A stretch of DNA of 64,000 nt from Miniphocaeibacter halophilus (GCF_016458825.1 NZ_CP066744.1:1299868-1363867); one strand, 5' to 3'. Shown: positions 45,401-52,091, numbered from the stretch's first letter. Notes: generated by a model not told the origin, from the letters alone. Program-made: numbers and translations.

Positions 45401-47212
45401 GCTGGCGATGCTATCAAATATGTAATAGAAGTAAAGAATTCTACAAAAGAAGACAAAGAAGTAGAAATCGAAGATACTCTACCGGAAGCTTTAACAGGAA
45501 TAAAAGTAATTGTAGAACCAGAAGCTTTAAAAGATAAAATCAACTATACAGAACCTGAATTAAATGAAGATGGTAGTGTAAAAGTAGCTGGTAAGATAGA
45601 AGGTAAAATAACATTAAAACCAAATGAATCAATAACTATTACAATAACAGGAAATGTGGCAGAAGATGCAAAAGTAGGAACAAGTTTAAAGAACACAGTA
45701 AATATTGATGGTGAAGATATACCAACACCTGACATAGATGTAGGAGGACTTGAAAAATCCAAGACAGCATATGTAAATGATGCTGAAGTAAAAGAGGCAA
45801 CAAAAGTAAAAGCTGGAGATGCTATTAAATATGTAATCAAAGTTAAGAATACAGGAAATATAGAAGCCAAAGAACTATCAATAAAAGATACATTACCAAA
45901 GGCATTAACAGATATAAATGTAGATATAAAAACTACACCAGAAAATTTGGATCATGATATTAAATATGAAAATGGCGAGATAGAAGGTACTGTAACATTA
46001 AAATCAGGTGAAGAAATAGAAATCACCATAACAGCAAAAGCAGCAGAAGTATCAACTGTAGAAGAAAGTAGTATAAAGAATACAGTAAAAATTGGTGATG
46101 ATGATATAACTACACCAGACATAGATATAGAAGTACCTGAAGACCCAACAGATCCAACGGATCCAACGAAACCAACAGATCCAACAGATCCAACGGAACC
46201 AACAGATCCAACAGATCCAACAGATCCAACAGATCCAACGGAACCAACAGATCCAACGGAACCAACGGAACCAACAGATCCAACGGAACCAACAGAGCCA
46301 AGTAAACCGGGAAAACCAATAGGTACTATAAAAGAAATAACCTTAGTTGGAGGACCTAAGACCTTAACCAAGAATGTAGAAAATCAGTTAATGGACTTTG
46401 TACAACACAGACTGTCTGGAAAAGACCGTTATGGTACATCAGCAGATGTAGCAAAGGAATATAACAAATCCAATATAGTATTACTGGCAAGTGGAGAAAA
46501 ATATACAGATGAATTAACAGCAACAGTACTTGCAAATAAATTAGATGCGCCAATAATGTTAACAAGAAAAGATGCTATTCCGGCAGAAGTAAAAGCAGAA
46601 ATAAGTAGACTTGGAGCGACTAAAGTAATATTAGTAGGCGGAAATAATTCAATATCTGAAAAAGTAGAAAAAGAACTATCTGCTTATACAGTTGAAAGAA
46701 TTGGTGGACCGGACAGATATGATACAGCAATACTTGTAGGAAACCAAGTTAGAAGCTTAACAGGAAGTAAAACAGAGGCAATATTAGTTGATGGAACAAA
46801 CTTCCCAGATGCTATAGCAATGACATCTATGGGAGTAGAACAAAATATGCCAATACTGTTAACAAAACCAAGGGAGTTACCAGCAAGTACAGCAAAAACA
46901 ATAAAAGACTGGAACTTATCTAAGGTTACTATTGGTGGAGGAGTTAATTCAGTATCAGGTACAGTAGCAAATGAAGTTAAGAAATTTGCAACAGTAGATA
47001 GAATAGCTGGTGCTGACAGATACGAAACATCAGTATTAGTAGCAGAACAAGTATATGTAAAACCAAAACATGCAGTAATAGCAAGTGGAGAAGTATTCCC
47101 AGATGCAATAGTTGGAGCACCATATGCAGCAAAGAACGGTTATCCAATAGTATTATCCAGAGGAAATTATGTTCCAGAAGTTGTTATGGATTATGTACTT
47201 GGCAATAGATAG
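39416..47212 (+). CDS. Giant secreted surface protein: RCC1-like region, 12 tandem repeats, CWB2 anchor
   Basis: A 2598-residue protein. A signal peptide ends at SKA-EE (residue 39). Residues about 80-400 hold RCC1-like propeller repeats (VWSWGYN, VYAWGRG, IWMWGYA, VYEWGQ, SWAWGYS), with another WGWDY near 550. Residues about 602-2238 are twelve repeats of 124-151 residues of the DUF11/B_ant type (VKAGDAIKYVIxVKN, IEDTLPEALT, ITITGNVAEDAKVGTSLKNTV). A Pro-Thr-Asp/Glu linker (about 2242-2302) leads to three CWB2 repeats (DRYGTS, DRYDTA, DRYETS) that bind secondary cell-wall polymer. There is no LPXTG. TGGAGG decides for the ATG at 39416. Likely an adhesin or stalk protein; ligand unknown. Confidence 0.9.
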   Translation: MNSKKSGKYFPQALKSFISFMLILSMVITPGLLPTVSKAEEETGQENKYLTAEDILENYIAATGGPLEQTQDYKFDYSEPAPTYGQLSNVKFIQTASGKLGGHALDSEGKVWSWGYNIAGRTGIGKTEGEQNYLGGMMQIPYFVDKGIKIKKIAAGYETGYALSEGGDVYAWGRGTEGQMGAGFNRLINPTPIKVEIDKKIVDFYPAKANQAHHIAAVDVDGDIWMWGYADNGRIPGEAGYVNIPVMVSKPKGVKFTKVSPGDNYTLALADDGTVWSMGNRVYGALGDGKTSGITTEFNKIETLSNIIDIDSSYSRNLALDGDGIVYEWGQIFGKPDRNISIPEKIKIAKEDVGNKYDPIAKKIAAGESVSFFIDQHGRSWAWGYSRYFGQAREGGYETANDIRTNEARLYPRIIGDGDTQIYDKDAKFPKYATETNSKTANITYKGYGFNSLHPTVWDEKYMLKDEKGNVLDNYGNQLEYQKTTNILSGRKAGYYYKKGTNEKGMPAIDPKEKWIDLTFQQPSYMVDISTERSSSVFLDADGNLFKTSNDGSGSVAWGWDYEKGYDQNGDAKRGLYDRYMYELVLMRGLPGLTAEPELERSKVAYIGKEVEGQEELDYTEVTEDTTVKAGEAIKYVIKVKNPGEKEDKEVKIEDTLPEALTEIDVKGLVEGITYTEPKYDEDGKVTQAGKIEGTVILKPGEEIEITITGNVAEDAKVGTSLKNTVVVNGEDIPTPEIDVDRSKTAYVNDVEVKEDTTVKAGDAIKYVIKVKNTSKVDETEVDEEGNPVNKDKEVEIEDTLPEALTGIKVIVEPEALKDKINYTEPELNEDGSVKVAGKIEGKITLKPNESITITITGNVAEDAKVGTSLKNTVNIDGEDIPTPDIDVGGLEKSKTAYVNDAEVKEATKVKAGDAIKYVIEVKNSTKEDKEVEIEDTLPEALTGIKVIVEPEALKDKINYTEPELNEDGSVKVAGKIEGKITLKPNESITITITGNVAEDAKVGTSLKNTVNIDGEDIPTPDIDVGGLEKSKTAYVNDAEVKEATKVKAGEAIKYVIKVKNPGEKEDKEVKIEDTLPEALTEIDVKGLVEGITYTEPKYDEDGKVTQAGKIEGTVILKPGEEIEITITGNVAEDAKVGTSLKNTVVVNGEDIPTPEIDVDRSKTAYVNDAEVKEATKVKAGDAIKYVIEVKNSTKEDKEVEIEDTLPEALTGIKVIVEPEALKDKINYTEPELNEDGSVKVAGKIEGKITLKPNESITITITGNVAEDAKVGTSLKNTVNIDGEDIPTPDIDVGGLEKSKTAYVNDAEVKEATKVKAGDAIKYVIEVKNSTKEDKEVEIEDTLPEALTGIKVIVEPEALKDKINYTEPELNEDGSVKVAGKIEGKITLKPNESITITITGNVAEDAKVGTSLKNTVNIDGEDIPTPDIDVGGLEKSKTAYVNDAEVKEATKVKAGDAIKYVIEVKNSTKEDKEVEIEDTLPEALTGIKVIVEPEALKDKINYTEPELNEDGSVKVAGKIEGKITLKPNESITITITGNVAEDAKVGTSLKNTVNIDGEDIPTPDIDVGGLEKSKTAYVNDAEVKEATKVKAGEAIKYVIKVKNPGEKEDKEVKIEDTLPEALTEIDVKGLVEGITYTEPKYDEDGKVTQAGKIEGTVILKPGEEIEITITGNVAEDAKVGTSLKNTVVVNGEDIPTPEIDVDRSKTAYVNDAEVKEATKVKAGDAIKYVIEVKNSTKEDKEVEIEDTLPEALTGIKVIVEPEALKDKINYTEPELNEDGSVKVAGKIEGKITLKPNESITITITGNVAEDAKVGTSLKNTVNIDGEDIPTPDIDVGGLEKSKTAYVNDAEVKEATKVKAGDAIKYVIEVKNSTKEDKEVEIEDTLPEALTGIKVIVEPEALKDKINYTEPELNEDGSVKVAGKIEGKITLKPNESITITITGNVAEDAKVGTSLKNTVNIDGEDIPTPDIDVGGLEKSKTAYVNDAEVKEATKVKAGDAIKYVIEVKNSTKEDKEVEIEDTLPEALTGIKVIVEPEALKDKINYTEPELNEDGSVKVAGKIEGKITLKPNESITITITGNVAEDAKVGTSLKNTVNIDGEDIPTPDIDVGGLEKSKTAYVNDAEVKEATKVKAGDAIKYVIKVKNTGNIEAKELSIKDTLPKALTDINVDIKTTPENLDHDIKYENGEIEGTVTLKSGEEIEITITAKAAEVSTVEESSIKNTVKIGDDDITTPDIDIEVPEDPTDPTDPTKPTDPTDPTEPTDPTDPTDPTDPTEPTDPTEPTEPTDPTEPTEPSKPGKPIGTIKEITLVGGPKTLTKNVENQLMDFVQHRLSGKDRYGTSADVAKEYNKSNIVLLASGEKYTDELTATVLANKLDAPIMLTRKDAIPAEVKAEISRLGATKVILVGGNNSISEKVEKELSAYTVERIGGPDRYDTAILVGNQVRSLTGSKTEAILVDGTNFPDAIAMTSMGVEQNMPILLTKPRELPASTAKTIKDWNLSKVTIGGGVNSVSGTVANEVKKFATVDRIAGADRYETSVLVAEQVYVKPKHAVIASGEVFPDAIVGAPYAAKNGYPIVLSRGNYVPEVVMDYVLGNR
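41219..46130 (+). repeat. Twelve tandem DUF11-like repeat units within the surface-protein gene
   Basis: Unit starts, taken at the SK(T/V)AY codons: 41219, 41642, 42095, 42506, 42899, 43310, 43721, 44132, 44525, 44936, 45347, 45758. Three classes alternate: type P (393 bp, PGEKEDKEV; first copy 423 bp), type S (411 bp, STKEDKEV) and a variant with an insertion (second unit, 453 bp). The last unit is diverged (NTGNIEAKEL). S units look identical to one another by eye. Confidence 0.92.
42506..45757 (+). repeat. Higher-order repeat: two tandem 1626-bp P-S-S-S blocks
   Basis: Block 1 is 42506-44131 and block 2 is 44132-45757, each one P unit followed by three S units. Corresponding positions are exactly 1626 bp apart and I noticed no base differences. 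This points to very recent block duplication or homogenisation. Confidence 0.88.
46141..46310 (+). repeat. Pro-Thr-Asp/Glu minisatellite linker
   Basis: Repeated 9-base units of the type CCAACAGAT / CCAACGGAA encode PTD and PTE triplets. It forms an extended, probably wall-spanning spacer before the CWB2 anchor and is prone to length variation. Confidence 0.9.
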
Positions 47213-47270
47213 TAATAGTAGTATTTTTCTTTAGTTATAATAAAAATAAAGAAAAATATTAGGGAAAATA

Positions 47271-47307
47271 AAAACTCCTTCTGGATTTATTACAGAAGGA
47301 GTTTTTT
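47271..47307 (+). terminator. Terminator of the surface-protein gene
   Basis: AAAACTCCTTCTG (47271-47283) pairs with CAGAAGGAGTTTT (47293-47305) across a 9-nt loop, followed by Ts. Confidence 0.92.
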
Positions 47308-47330
47308 AGTTATAAAATTGTAGTAAACGT

Positions 47331-47360
47331 AAAAAGACGAGAAATAAATCTCGTCTTTTT
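47331..47360 (+). terminator. Cassette 1 hairpin
   Basis: AAAAAGACGAGA-AATAAA-TCTCGTCTTTTT, a perfect 12-bp stem that is terminator-like but sits 3-4 nt before the Shine-Dalgarno of micropeptide 1. It could be an attenuator or a terminator of upstream transcription. Confidence 0.8.
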
Positions 47361-47377
47361 AAAAAGGAAGTTTGTAT

Positions 47378-47416
47378 ATGAAAAAGTTTATTAACTTTAA
47401 CTATATATTACATTAA
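47378..47416 (+). CDS. Micropeptide 1, MKKFINFNYILH
   Basis: A 12-codon ORF with AAGGAAG 7-8 nt upstream. The peptide is basic at the N-terminus and hydrophobic after it. Identical to micropeptide 3. Family unknown. Confidence 0.45.
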   Translation: MKKFINFNYILH

Positions 47417-47485
47417 GAAGCTTAAATAATTCTTAAAATATTAGGAAAAAATACAAGAAAATATTTTATTCTAATATATGAACAT

Positions 47486-47514
47486 AAAAAGACGAGAAAT
47501 AAATCTCGTCTTTT
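47486..47514 (+). terminator. Cassette 2 hairpin
   Basis: AAAAAGACGAGA (47486-47497) pairs with TCTCGTCTTTT (47504-47514). Same structure as cassette 1. Confidence 0.8.
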
Positions 47515-47533
47515 CTTAAAAAGGAAGTTGTAT

Positions 47534-47572
47534 ATGAAAAAGTTTATTAACTTTGATTATATATTACATTAA
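47534..47572 (+). CDS. Micropeptide 2, MKKFINFDYILH
   Basis: It differs from copy 1 only by Asn8 to Asp (AAC to GAT, two base changes) with the rest of the ORF identical. AAGGAAG is at 47521-47527. Confidence 0.45.
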   Translation: MKKFINFDYILH

Positions 47573-47629
47573 ATAGCTTAAATAATTCTTAAAAAACTAG
47601 GAAAATTTAAAATATTAATTATAAAATGT

Positions 47630-47658
47630 AAAAAGACGAGAAATAATCTCGTCTTTTT
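47630..47658 (+). terminator. Cassette 3 hairpin
   Basis: Same 12-bp stem as cassette 1 with a loop one base shorter (AATAA). Confidence 0.8.
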
Positions 47659-47675
47659 AAAAAGGAAGTTTGTAT

Positions 47676-47714
47676 ATGAAAAAGTTTATTAACTTTAACT
47701 ATATATTACATTAA
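47676..47714 (+). CDS. Micropeptide 3, MKKFINFNYILH
   Basis: Identical to copy 1, 298 bp downstream of it, with AAGGAAG upstream. Confidence 0.45.
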   Translation: MKKFINFNYILH

Positions 47715-47783
47715 AAAGCTTAAATAATTCTTAAAATATTAGGAAAAAATACAAGAAAATATTTTATTCTAATATATGAACAT

Positions 47784-47812
47784 AAAAAGACGAGAAATAA
47801 ATCTCGTCTTTT
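47784..47812 (+). terminator. Cassette 4 hairpin
   Basis: AAAAAGACGAGA (47784-47795) pairs with TCTCGTCTTTT (47802-47812), as in cassette 2. Confidence 0.8.
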
Positions 47813-47831
47813 CTTAAAAAGGAAGTTGTAT

Positions 47832-47870
47832 ATGAAAAAGTTTATTAACTTTGATTATATATTACATTAA
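47832..47870 (+). CDS. Micropeptide 4, MKKFINFDYILH
   Basis: Identical to copy 2, 298 bp downstream of it. Followed by the same CTTAAATAATTCTTAAAA tail. Confidence 0.45.
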   Translation: MKKFINFDYILH

Positions 47871-47990
47871 ATAACTTAAATAATTCTTAAAAAATTGGAA
47901 AAATATTAATATTAGATATTTTGTTGTAATTGGGTATAAGTTAAAGTAATAAGTTATTTAAATATTGTACTACTGACTTTTAAAATACAA

Positions 47991-48018
47991 AAAGATGGGC
48001 TTTAATCCCATCTCTTTT
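47991..48018 (+). terminator. Cassette 5 hairpin, sequence-diverged
   Basis: AGATGGG (47993-47999) pairs with CCCATCT (48007-48013), then CTTTT. Both arms differ from cassettes 1-4 but remain complementary. Confidence 0.7.
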
Positions 48019-48035
48019 CTTAAAAGGAAGATAAT

Positions 48036-48086
48036 ATGAAAAAAAGTTTTATCTTTGACATTATTAATATACAATATTTTACTTAA
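48036..48086 (+). CDS. Micropeptide 5, MKKSFIFDIINIQYFT
   Basis: A 16-codon ORF with AAAAGGAAG upstream. It shares the MKK start and an F-(N/I)-F-D core with copies 2 and 4, and is followed by a CTTAAAATATTCTTAAAG tail. It lies 42 nt before the ATG of the next gene. Confidence 0.45.
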   Translation: MKKSFIFDIINIQYFT

Positions 48087-48128
48087 AATATTCTTAAAGA
48101 TTATACATAAAACTTAGTGAGGTTATAA

Positions 48129-49721
48129 ATGAAAAGTAAATTTAGTATTAAAAATAATTTTGTGTTAGCAACTATAGTTGCCTTGGTTATTTCCTTTATT
48201 GTGTTCTATATTTACCTACCACCGATTAATTTGTATTCTATTGATTTTTATATGTTTTTAACGGTAGTAGTTATTGTTTTTTTATTGTCCTATTATGTGT
48301 TTTTCACAAGAAACAAGAAGGATGTTTTCAAATTTTCTAAAATTGGAATTGGAATTCTAGCGATTGGATGGGGAATATTCCTAATTATGAATCTATTTTC
48401 CCTTGTTCCATTTCATGCGAGAAGATATGCCAATATTATAAAAAAAGAAGATGGGATTTTTAGTGAAGATGTTGAGCAGGTGGATTTCGATAGAATTCCG
48501 GTAGTAGATAGGGACACAGCAGTGAAGTTAGGGTCAAGAAAAATGGGGGAAATTGAAGACTTAGTATCCCAATATGATATTGATCAAACTTACAGTCAAG
48601 CTACTGTTAACGGCAAACCTATGAGAAATACTCCCTTAATTTATTCCGATATTATAAAATGGTTAAAAAACAGTAAAAATGGAATTCCTTATTATATTTC
48701 TGTCGATATGGTAGAACAGGATGTAGAGTTAAAAAAATTGGAGAAACCAATTAAATACTCTTTTTCAGATAAATTTTCAAGGGATATTAAAAGACATATG
48801 CGCTTTAAATATCCAACAGCTTTAATAGATGAAATAAATTTTGAAACAGATGATGAAGGCCATCCATTTTGGGTAGCTTCTACTGTAAAACCTACAGTTG
48901 GTTTAATTGGTGGAATGGATGCAAATTCAGTTATAGTTGTTGATGCAGTTACTGGTGATACAAATAGGTACAAGGTTGGGGATGTTCCTGAATGGATAGA
49001 CAGGGTTTATTCAGCTGATAGAATTGTTGAACAACTTACTTGGAACGGAAGGTTACAAGGAGGGTTCATTAATCAATATTTTGGTCAAAGAGGAGTTACT
49101 GAGCCAACAGATGGATATAATTACCTTTCTCTAGGAAATGACATTTATCTTTATACAGGAATTACATCTGTCTTAGCAGATGAATCCAATATTGGTTTTG
49201 TACTTGTTAATATGAGAACTAAGGAGACTAAGTTCTTCCCTGTGTCATCTGCCGATGAAAAATCAGCCATGGCTTCTGCAGAAGGTGCAGTACAAGAGAA
49301 AGGCTATAATGCAACTTTCCCAATTTTAATAAATTTATATAATAGACCGACCTATTTTCTATCATTAAAGGATAATGCCGGATTAATTAAGACATTTGCT
49401 TTTATTGATGCACAAAATTATCAAAATGTTGCAACAGGAAGCACAATAGAACAAGCTTTAGCAATTTACGATTCGACTAATATAGACAGAGAAATAGATG
49501 AATCGGCTTTGGAGGATATGGAAATAACAGTAAGGGAAATCTACCCTGTAACAATAGAGGGAAATACAAGTTATTTCATTAGGGCTGACGGAAGCGAATT
49601 AGTATTTGTGGCTCCAATAAAGGCAAGTACAAAATTACCATTTGTAAAAATTGGTGATAAATTAAATGTTACTGGAGAGAATTTAGGAACCCAGTTTAAT
49701 ATTAATTCAATTAAGGATTAA
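48129..49721 (+). CDS. Uncharacterised multi-span membrane protein with large extracytoplasmic domain
   Basis: A 530-residue protein. Three N-terminal membrane helices lie at about 11-31, 38-57 and 74-95. A soluble part of about 430 residues follows with repeated alpha/beta-like sections (DSVIVVDAVTGDTNRYKVGDVPEW; YLSLGNDIYLYTGITSV; SNIGFVLVNMRTKETKF) and a small C-terminal beta domain (VTIEGNTSYFIRADGSELVFVAP, then VKIGDKLNV) resembling an OB-like fold. Similar proteins occur in other Firmicutes without assigned function. GTGAGG precedes the ATG. The micropeptide array lies directly upstream. Confidence 0.7.
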   Translation: MKSKFSIKNNFVLATIVALVISFIVFYIYLPPINLYSIDFYMFLTVVVIVFLLSYYVFFTRNKKDVFKFSKIGIGILAIGWGIFLIMNLFSLVPFHARRYANIIKKEDGIFSEDVEQVDFDRIPVVDRDTAVKLGSRKMGEIEDLVSQYDIDQTYSQATVNGKPMRNTPLIYSDIIKWLKNSKNGIPYYISVDMVEQDVELKKLEKPIKYSFSDKFSRDIKRHMRFKYPTALIDEINFETDDEGHPFWVASTVKPTVGLIGGMDANSVIVVDAVTGDTNRYKVGDVPEWIDRVYSADRIVEQLTWNGRLQGGFINQYFGQRGVTEPTDGYNYLSLGNDIYLYTGITSVLADESNIGFVLVNMRTKETKFFPVSSADEKSAMASAEGAVQEKGYNATFPILINLYNRPTYFLSLKDNAGLIKTFAFIDAQNYQNVATGSTIEQALAIYDSTNIDREIDESALEDMEITVREIYPVTIEGNTSYFIRADGSELVFVAPIKASTKLPFVKIGDKLNVTGENLGTQFNINSIKD

Positions 49722-49725
49722 AACT

Positions 49726-49757
49726 AGCCGGTGCAAGAAAGCATCGGCTTGTATTTT
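49726..49757 (+). terminator. Terminator after the membrane protein gene
   Basis: AGCCGGTGC (49726-49734) pairs with GCATCGGCT (49741-49749) with one G-T pair, followed by TGTATTTT. Confidence 0.75.
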
Positions 49758-49812
49758 AGTAAGTTAGATTAACAAAAAATAGATTTTAATTATAAATTTT
49801 AAGAGGTGGATT

Positions 49813-50643
49813 ATGAAGTTAGATTACCATATACATACTGACTATAGTGATGATTCTTGGTATCCAATGGAAAAAGTAGTACAAGATGCAATTAATTTAG
49901 GTTTAAATGAAATTTGCTTTACAGATCATGTTGATTATGGAGTAAAAATTGATTGGACAGATAAGGGAACTCCTAGAATACATGAAGGTAAGGAAATTAG
50001 AAATGTTGATTATGAAAAATACTTTGCAGAAATAGAAGATTTAAAAAATAAATATTCTGGTAAAATAAATATAAAAAGTGGTTTAGAATTTGGAGTACAA
50101 AGTCATACAATAGATAAGTATGAAAAACTATTGAAAAAATATTCTATGGATTTTATTTTATTGTCGATTCATCAAGTTAGGGATATGGAATTTTGGACAG
50201 GGGAATTCCAAAAAGGTAGAACAGATGAAGAATGTTATGATGAATACTATGGAGAAATGCTAAATGTAGTAAAAAACTTTAAAGGTTATTCCTGCTTGGC
50301 CCATATGGATTTAATTAGAAGATATTTAGATAAAGAAGTGGATATGTTTGAGTATAATAGAGATATAATTAAAGAAATATTAGAAAGGACCATACGGGAT
50401 GGAAAGGGTTTAGAATTTAATACTTCCAATGTAAGATACAAGGTAAATGGCCTAACTCCGTCTATTAAAATTTTAGAATTATACAAGGAACTTGGTGGCG
50501 AGATTATTACCATAGGTAGTGATAGCCACAAAGAAGAGGATTTAGGTTTTGGTGTAGATAGAGCAAAAGAGCAATTAAAGGAAATTGGATTTAAGTATTT
50601 TTGTACTTTTGCTAATATGATTCCTAAATTTCACAAACTATAA
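49813..50643 (+). CDS. PHP-domain histidinol-phosphatase-like hydrolase (HisJ family)
   Basis: A 276-residue PHP metallohydrolase. It shows HIHTDYSDDS near the start, TDHVDYG near residue 38, a metal-binding Glu in SGLEFGVQ, HQVRDMEFWTG, HMDLIRR, and the C-terminal GSDSHKEEDLG. This set of metal ligands defines HisJ/HisK-type histidinol phosphatases. No other histidine-biosynthesis gene is nearby, so the substrate could be another phosphoester. AAGAGGTGG precedes the ATG. Confidence 0.88.
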   Translation: MKLDYHIHTDYSDDSWYPMEKVVQDAINLGLNEICFTDHVDYGVKIDWTDKGTPRIHEGKEIRNVDYEKYFAEIEDLKNKYSGKINIKSGLEFGVQSHTIDKYEKLLKKYSMDFILLSIHQVRDMEFWTGEFQKGRTDEECYDEYYGEMLNVVKNFKGYSCLAHMDLIRRYLDKEVDMFEYNRDIIKEILERTIRDGKGLEFNTSNVRYKVNGLTPSIKILELYKELGGEIITIGSDSHKEEDLGFGVDRAKEQLKEIGFKYFCTFANMIPKFHKL

Positions 50644-50762
50644 TTTACGGTAAAATAATTAAATTAATCTAGGCTATTAATATTTGTATCTTTGACTTTA
50701 ACGTGTTAAAGATATATACTAAAATGATTAATAGCTTATTGTTTTAAAGGGAAGTGATAAAT

Positions 50763-51470
50763 TTGGGGACAATAATAAACACAGCCTTAGTAGTTCTAGG
50801 GGGAATATTTGGTACATATTTTGGACGTAAAATCTCGAAAAATATTCAAGAAAGCCTTATGAAAATTATAGGTGTGGCGGTTTTATTTATTGGAATTACC
50901 GGAACCTTACAATATATGTTGGTAATAGACGGAAATAATATTAAGACCCAGGGAACTATGATGTTAATAATTTCTTTAGCTCTTGGTACTATTGTAGGAG
51001 AAATTTTAAAAATAGAAGATAAAATCCATAGATTAGGTCAATGGATAAAGGGGAAATTCAATAAAAAAGAAGATAACTACTTTGTAGAAGGCTTTGTAAA
51101 TACTTCATTAATAATTTGTGTAGGAGCTATGGGAATAGTTGGTTCAATTCAAAATGGACTTACAGGAGATTATTCAATGTTAGTTGCTAAAGGGGCCTTG
51201 GACTTTGTAATTGTTATGATTAATGGTTCTTTATTTGGAATAGGAGCTGCTTTTGCAGCAATGCCTATGTTTATATATCAAGGAGCCATAACTGTAATTG
51301 CCATATTAAGTGGAAATTTTATTGGAACAGAATTGATTAATAATATATCTATGGTTGGTGCTACCTTGGTTTTTTGCATAGGTATAAATTTAGTCTGGGG
51401 AAATAAGATAAAGGTTGGAAATTCCATACCGGCTTTATTAATTCCAATAATCTATAGTCTGTTTATTTAA
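50763..51470 (+). CDS. DUF554 family membrane protein
   Basis: A 235-residue protein with six to seven membrane helices. The N-terminus GTIINTALVVLGGIFGTYFG and the motif region around NTSLIICVGAMGIVGSIQ match DUF554 (YdfK-like), a putative transporter family without known substrate. The upstream GTG at 50754 falls inside the Shine-Dalgarno AAAGGGAAG (50746-50754). The TTG at 50763 has correct spacing and matches the family N-terminus, so I use it. Confidence 0.85.
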   Translation: MGTIINTALVVLGGIFGTYFGRKISKNIQESLMKIIGVAVLFIGITGTLQYMLVIDGNNIKTQGTMMLIISLALGTIVGEILKIEDKIHRLGQWIKGKFNKKEDNYFVEGFVNTSLIICVGAMGIVGSIQNGLTGDYSMLVAKGALDFVIVMINGSLFGIGAAFAAMPMFIYQGAITVIAILSGNFIGTELINNISMVGATLVFCIGINLVWGNKIKVGNSIPALLIPIIYSLFI

Positions 51471-51515
51471 AGGAAGGTAAAATGTATTAAAATATCTAAA
51501 AAGAAGGAGGAAATT

Positions 51516-52031
51516 ATGGATTTTATTAAATTAGCAAAGGAAAGGTATTCTGTAAGGGATTATAAGGATAAAGAAGTTGAAGAAGAAAAAATCGACCAAA
51601 TATTAGAAGCGGCTAAGGTTGCTCCAACGGCTTGTAATTTTCAGCCACAAAAGATTTTTGTTTTAAAAAGTCCGGAAGCTATAGAGAAAATAAGAAAAAT
51701 TACTAAAAATGCCTATAATGCTCCTATTGTATTTTTAATTTGTGTTAATGAAGATGAAAGCTGGCAAAGTCCATTTACAGAAAATTATAATAGTGGAGTA
51801 ATGGACGGCTCAATAGTATGCTCTCATATGATGTTACAAGCAAAGGATTTAGGACTTGATTCTGTATGGGTAGTTTCCTTTGATCCGGAATTAACTAAGA
51901 GGGAATTTAATATTCCGGAAAATTTAAGACCGGTTTGTTTACTTCCAGTAGGCTACGCTTCAGAAAACGCAAAACCTACTGATAACCATAATACTTTCAA
52001 GGAAAGAAATGAATTAGTTGAAGAATTATAA
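51516..52031 (+). CDS. Nitroreductase-family flavoprotein
   Basis: A 171-residue short nitroreductase. It shows the RYSVRDYKDKEV start, LEAAKVAPTACNFQPQKIFVL, NYNSGVMDGSIVCSHMMLQAKDLGLDSVWV (FMN-binding helix) and VGYASENAKP near the end. It likely binds FMN as a dimer; the substrate is unknown. AAGGAGG precedes the ATG. It is a second, distinct subgroup from the NfsA-like gene at 16388. Confidence 0.9.
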   Translation: MDFIKLAKERYSVRDYKDKEVEEEKIDQILEAAKVAPTACNFQPQKIFVLKSPEAIEKIRKITKNAYNAPIVFLICVNEDESWQSPFTENYNSGVMDGSIVCSHMMLQAKDLGLDSVWVVSFDPELTKREFNIPENLRPVCLLPVGYASENAKPTDNHNTFKERNELVEEL

Positions 52032-52059
52032 AACGAGAAATGTTATATTTCTCGTTTTT
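52031..52059 (+). terminator. Terminator after the nitroreductase
   Basis: AAACGAGAAA (52031-52040) pairs with TTTCTCGTTT (52048-52057) with T-runs. It overlaps the stop codon. Confidence 0.85.
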
Positions 52060-52091
52060 GTATTTTGTAGAAAAAGAAATTTTATACTTTC

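Larger units (their letters stand above)
47331..48086 (+). repeat. Tandem array of five hairpin-RBS-micropeptide cassettes
   Basis: Each cassette has a GC-clamped hairpin with flanking A and T tracts (AAAAAGACGAGA / TCTCGTCTTTT in copies 1-4), then AAAAAGGAAG, then an ATG with a 12-codon ORF, then a conserved tail CTTAAATAATTCTTAAAA. The ATGs lie at 47378, 47534, 47676, 47832 and 48036. Copies 1-2 and 3-4 form two near-identical 298-bp dimers. The fifth is diverged, but its hairpin (AGATGGG / CCCATCT) is rebuilt with changes on both arms, and the Shine-Dalgarno, ORF start and tail are kept. This fills the 47213-48128 gap. Confidence 0.85.

Noticed and set aside
41437-46371. Row of minus-strand open frames of 108-147 codons across the surface-protein repeats
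   Set aside because: They are antisense shadows of the plus-strand repeats, recurring with exactly the repeat period, without ribosome binding sites or any recognisable family.
46900-47212. Sortase LPXTG anchor in the giant surface protein
   Set aside because: No LPXTG-like motif, hydrophobic helix or basic tail at the C-terminus. Anchoring is by the three CWB2 repeats.
47331-48086. Tandem direct repeats considered as a CRISPR array
   Set aside because: Units are 142-204 bp, there are no unique spacers of constant length, and no cas genes are nearby. The repeated part contains a hairpin, RBS and ORF.
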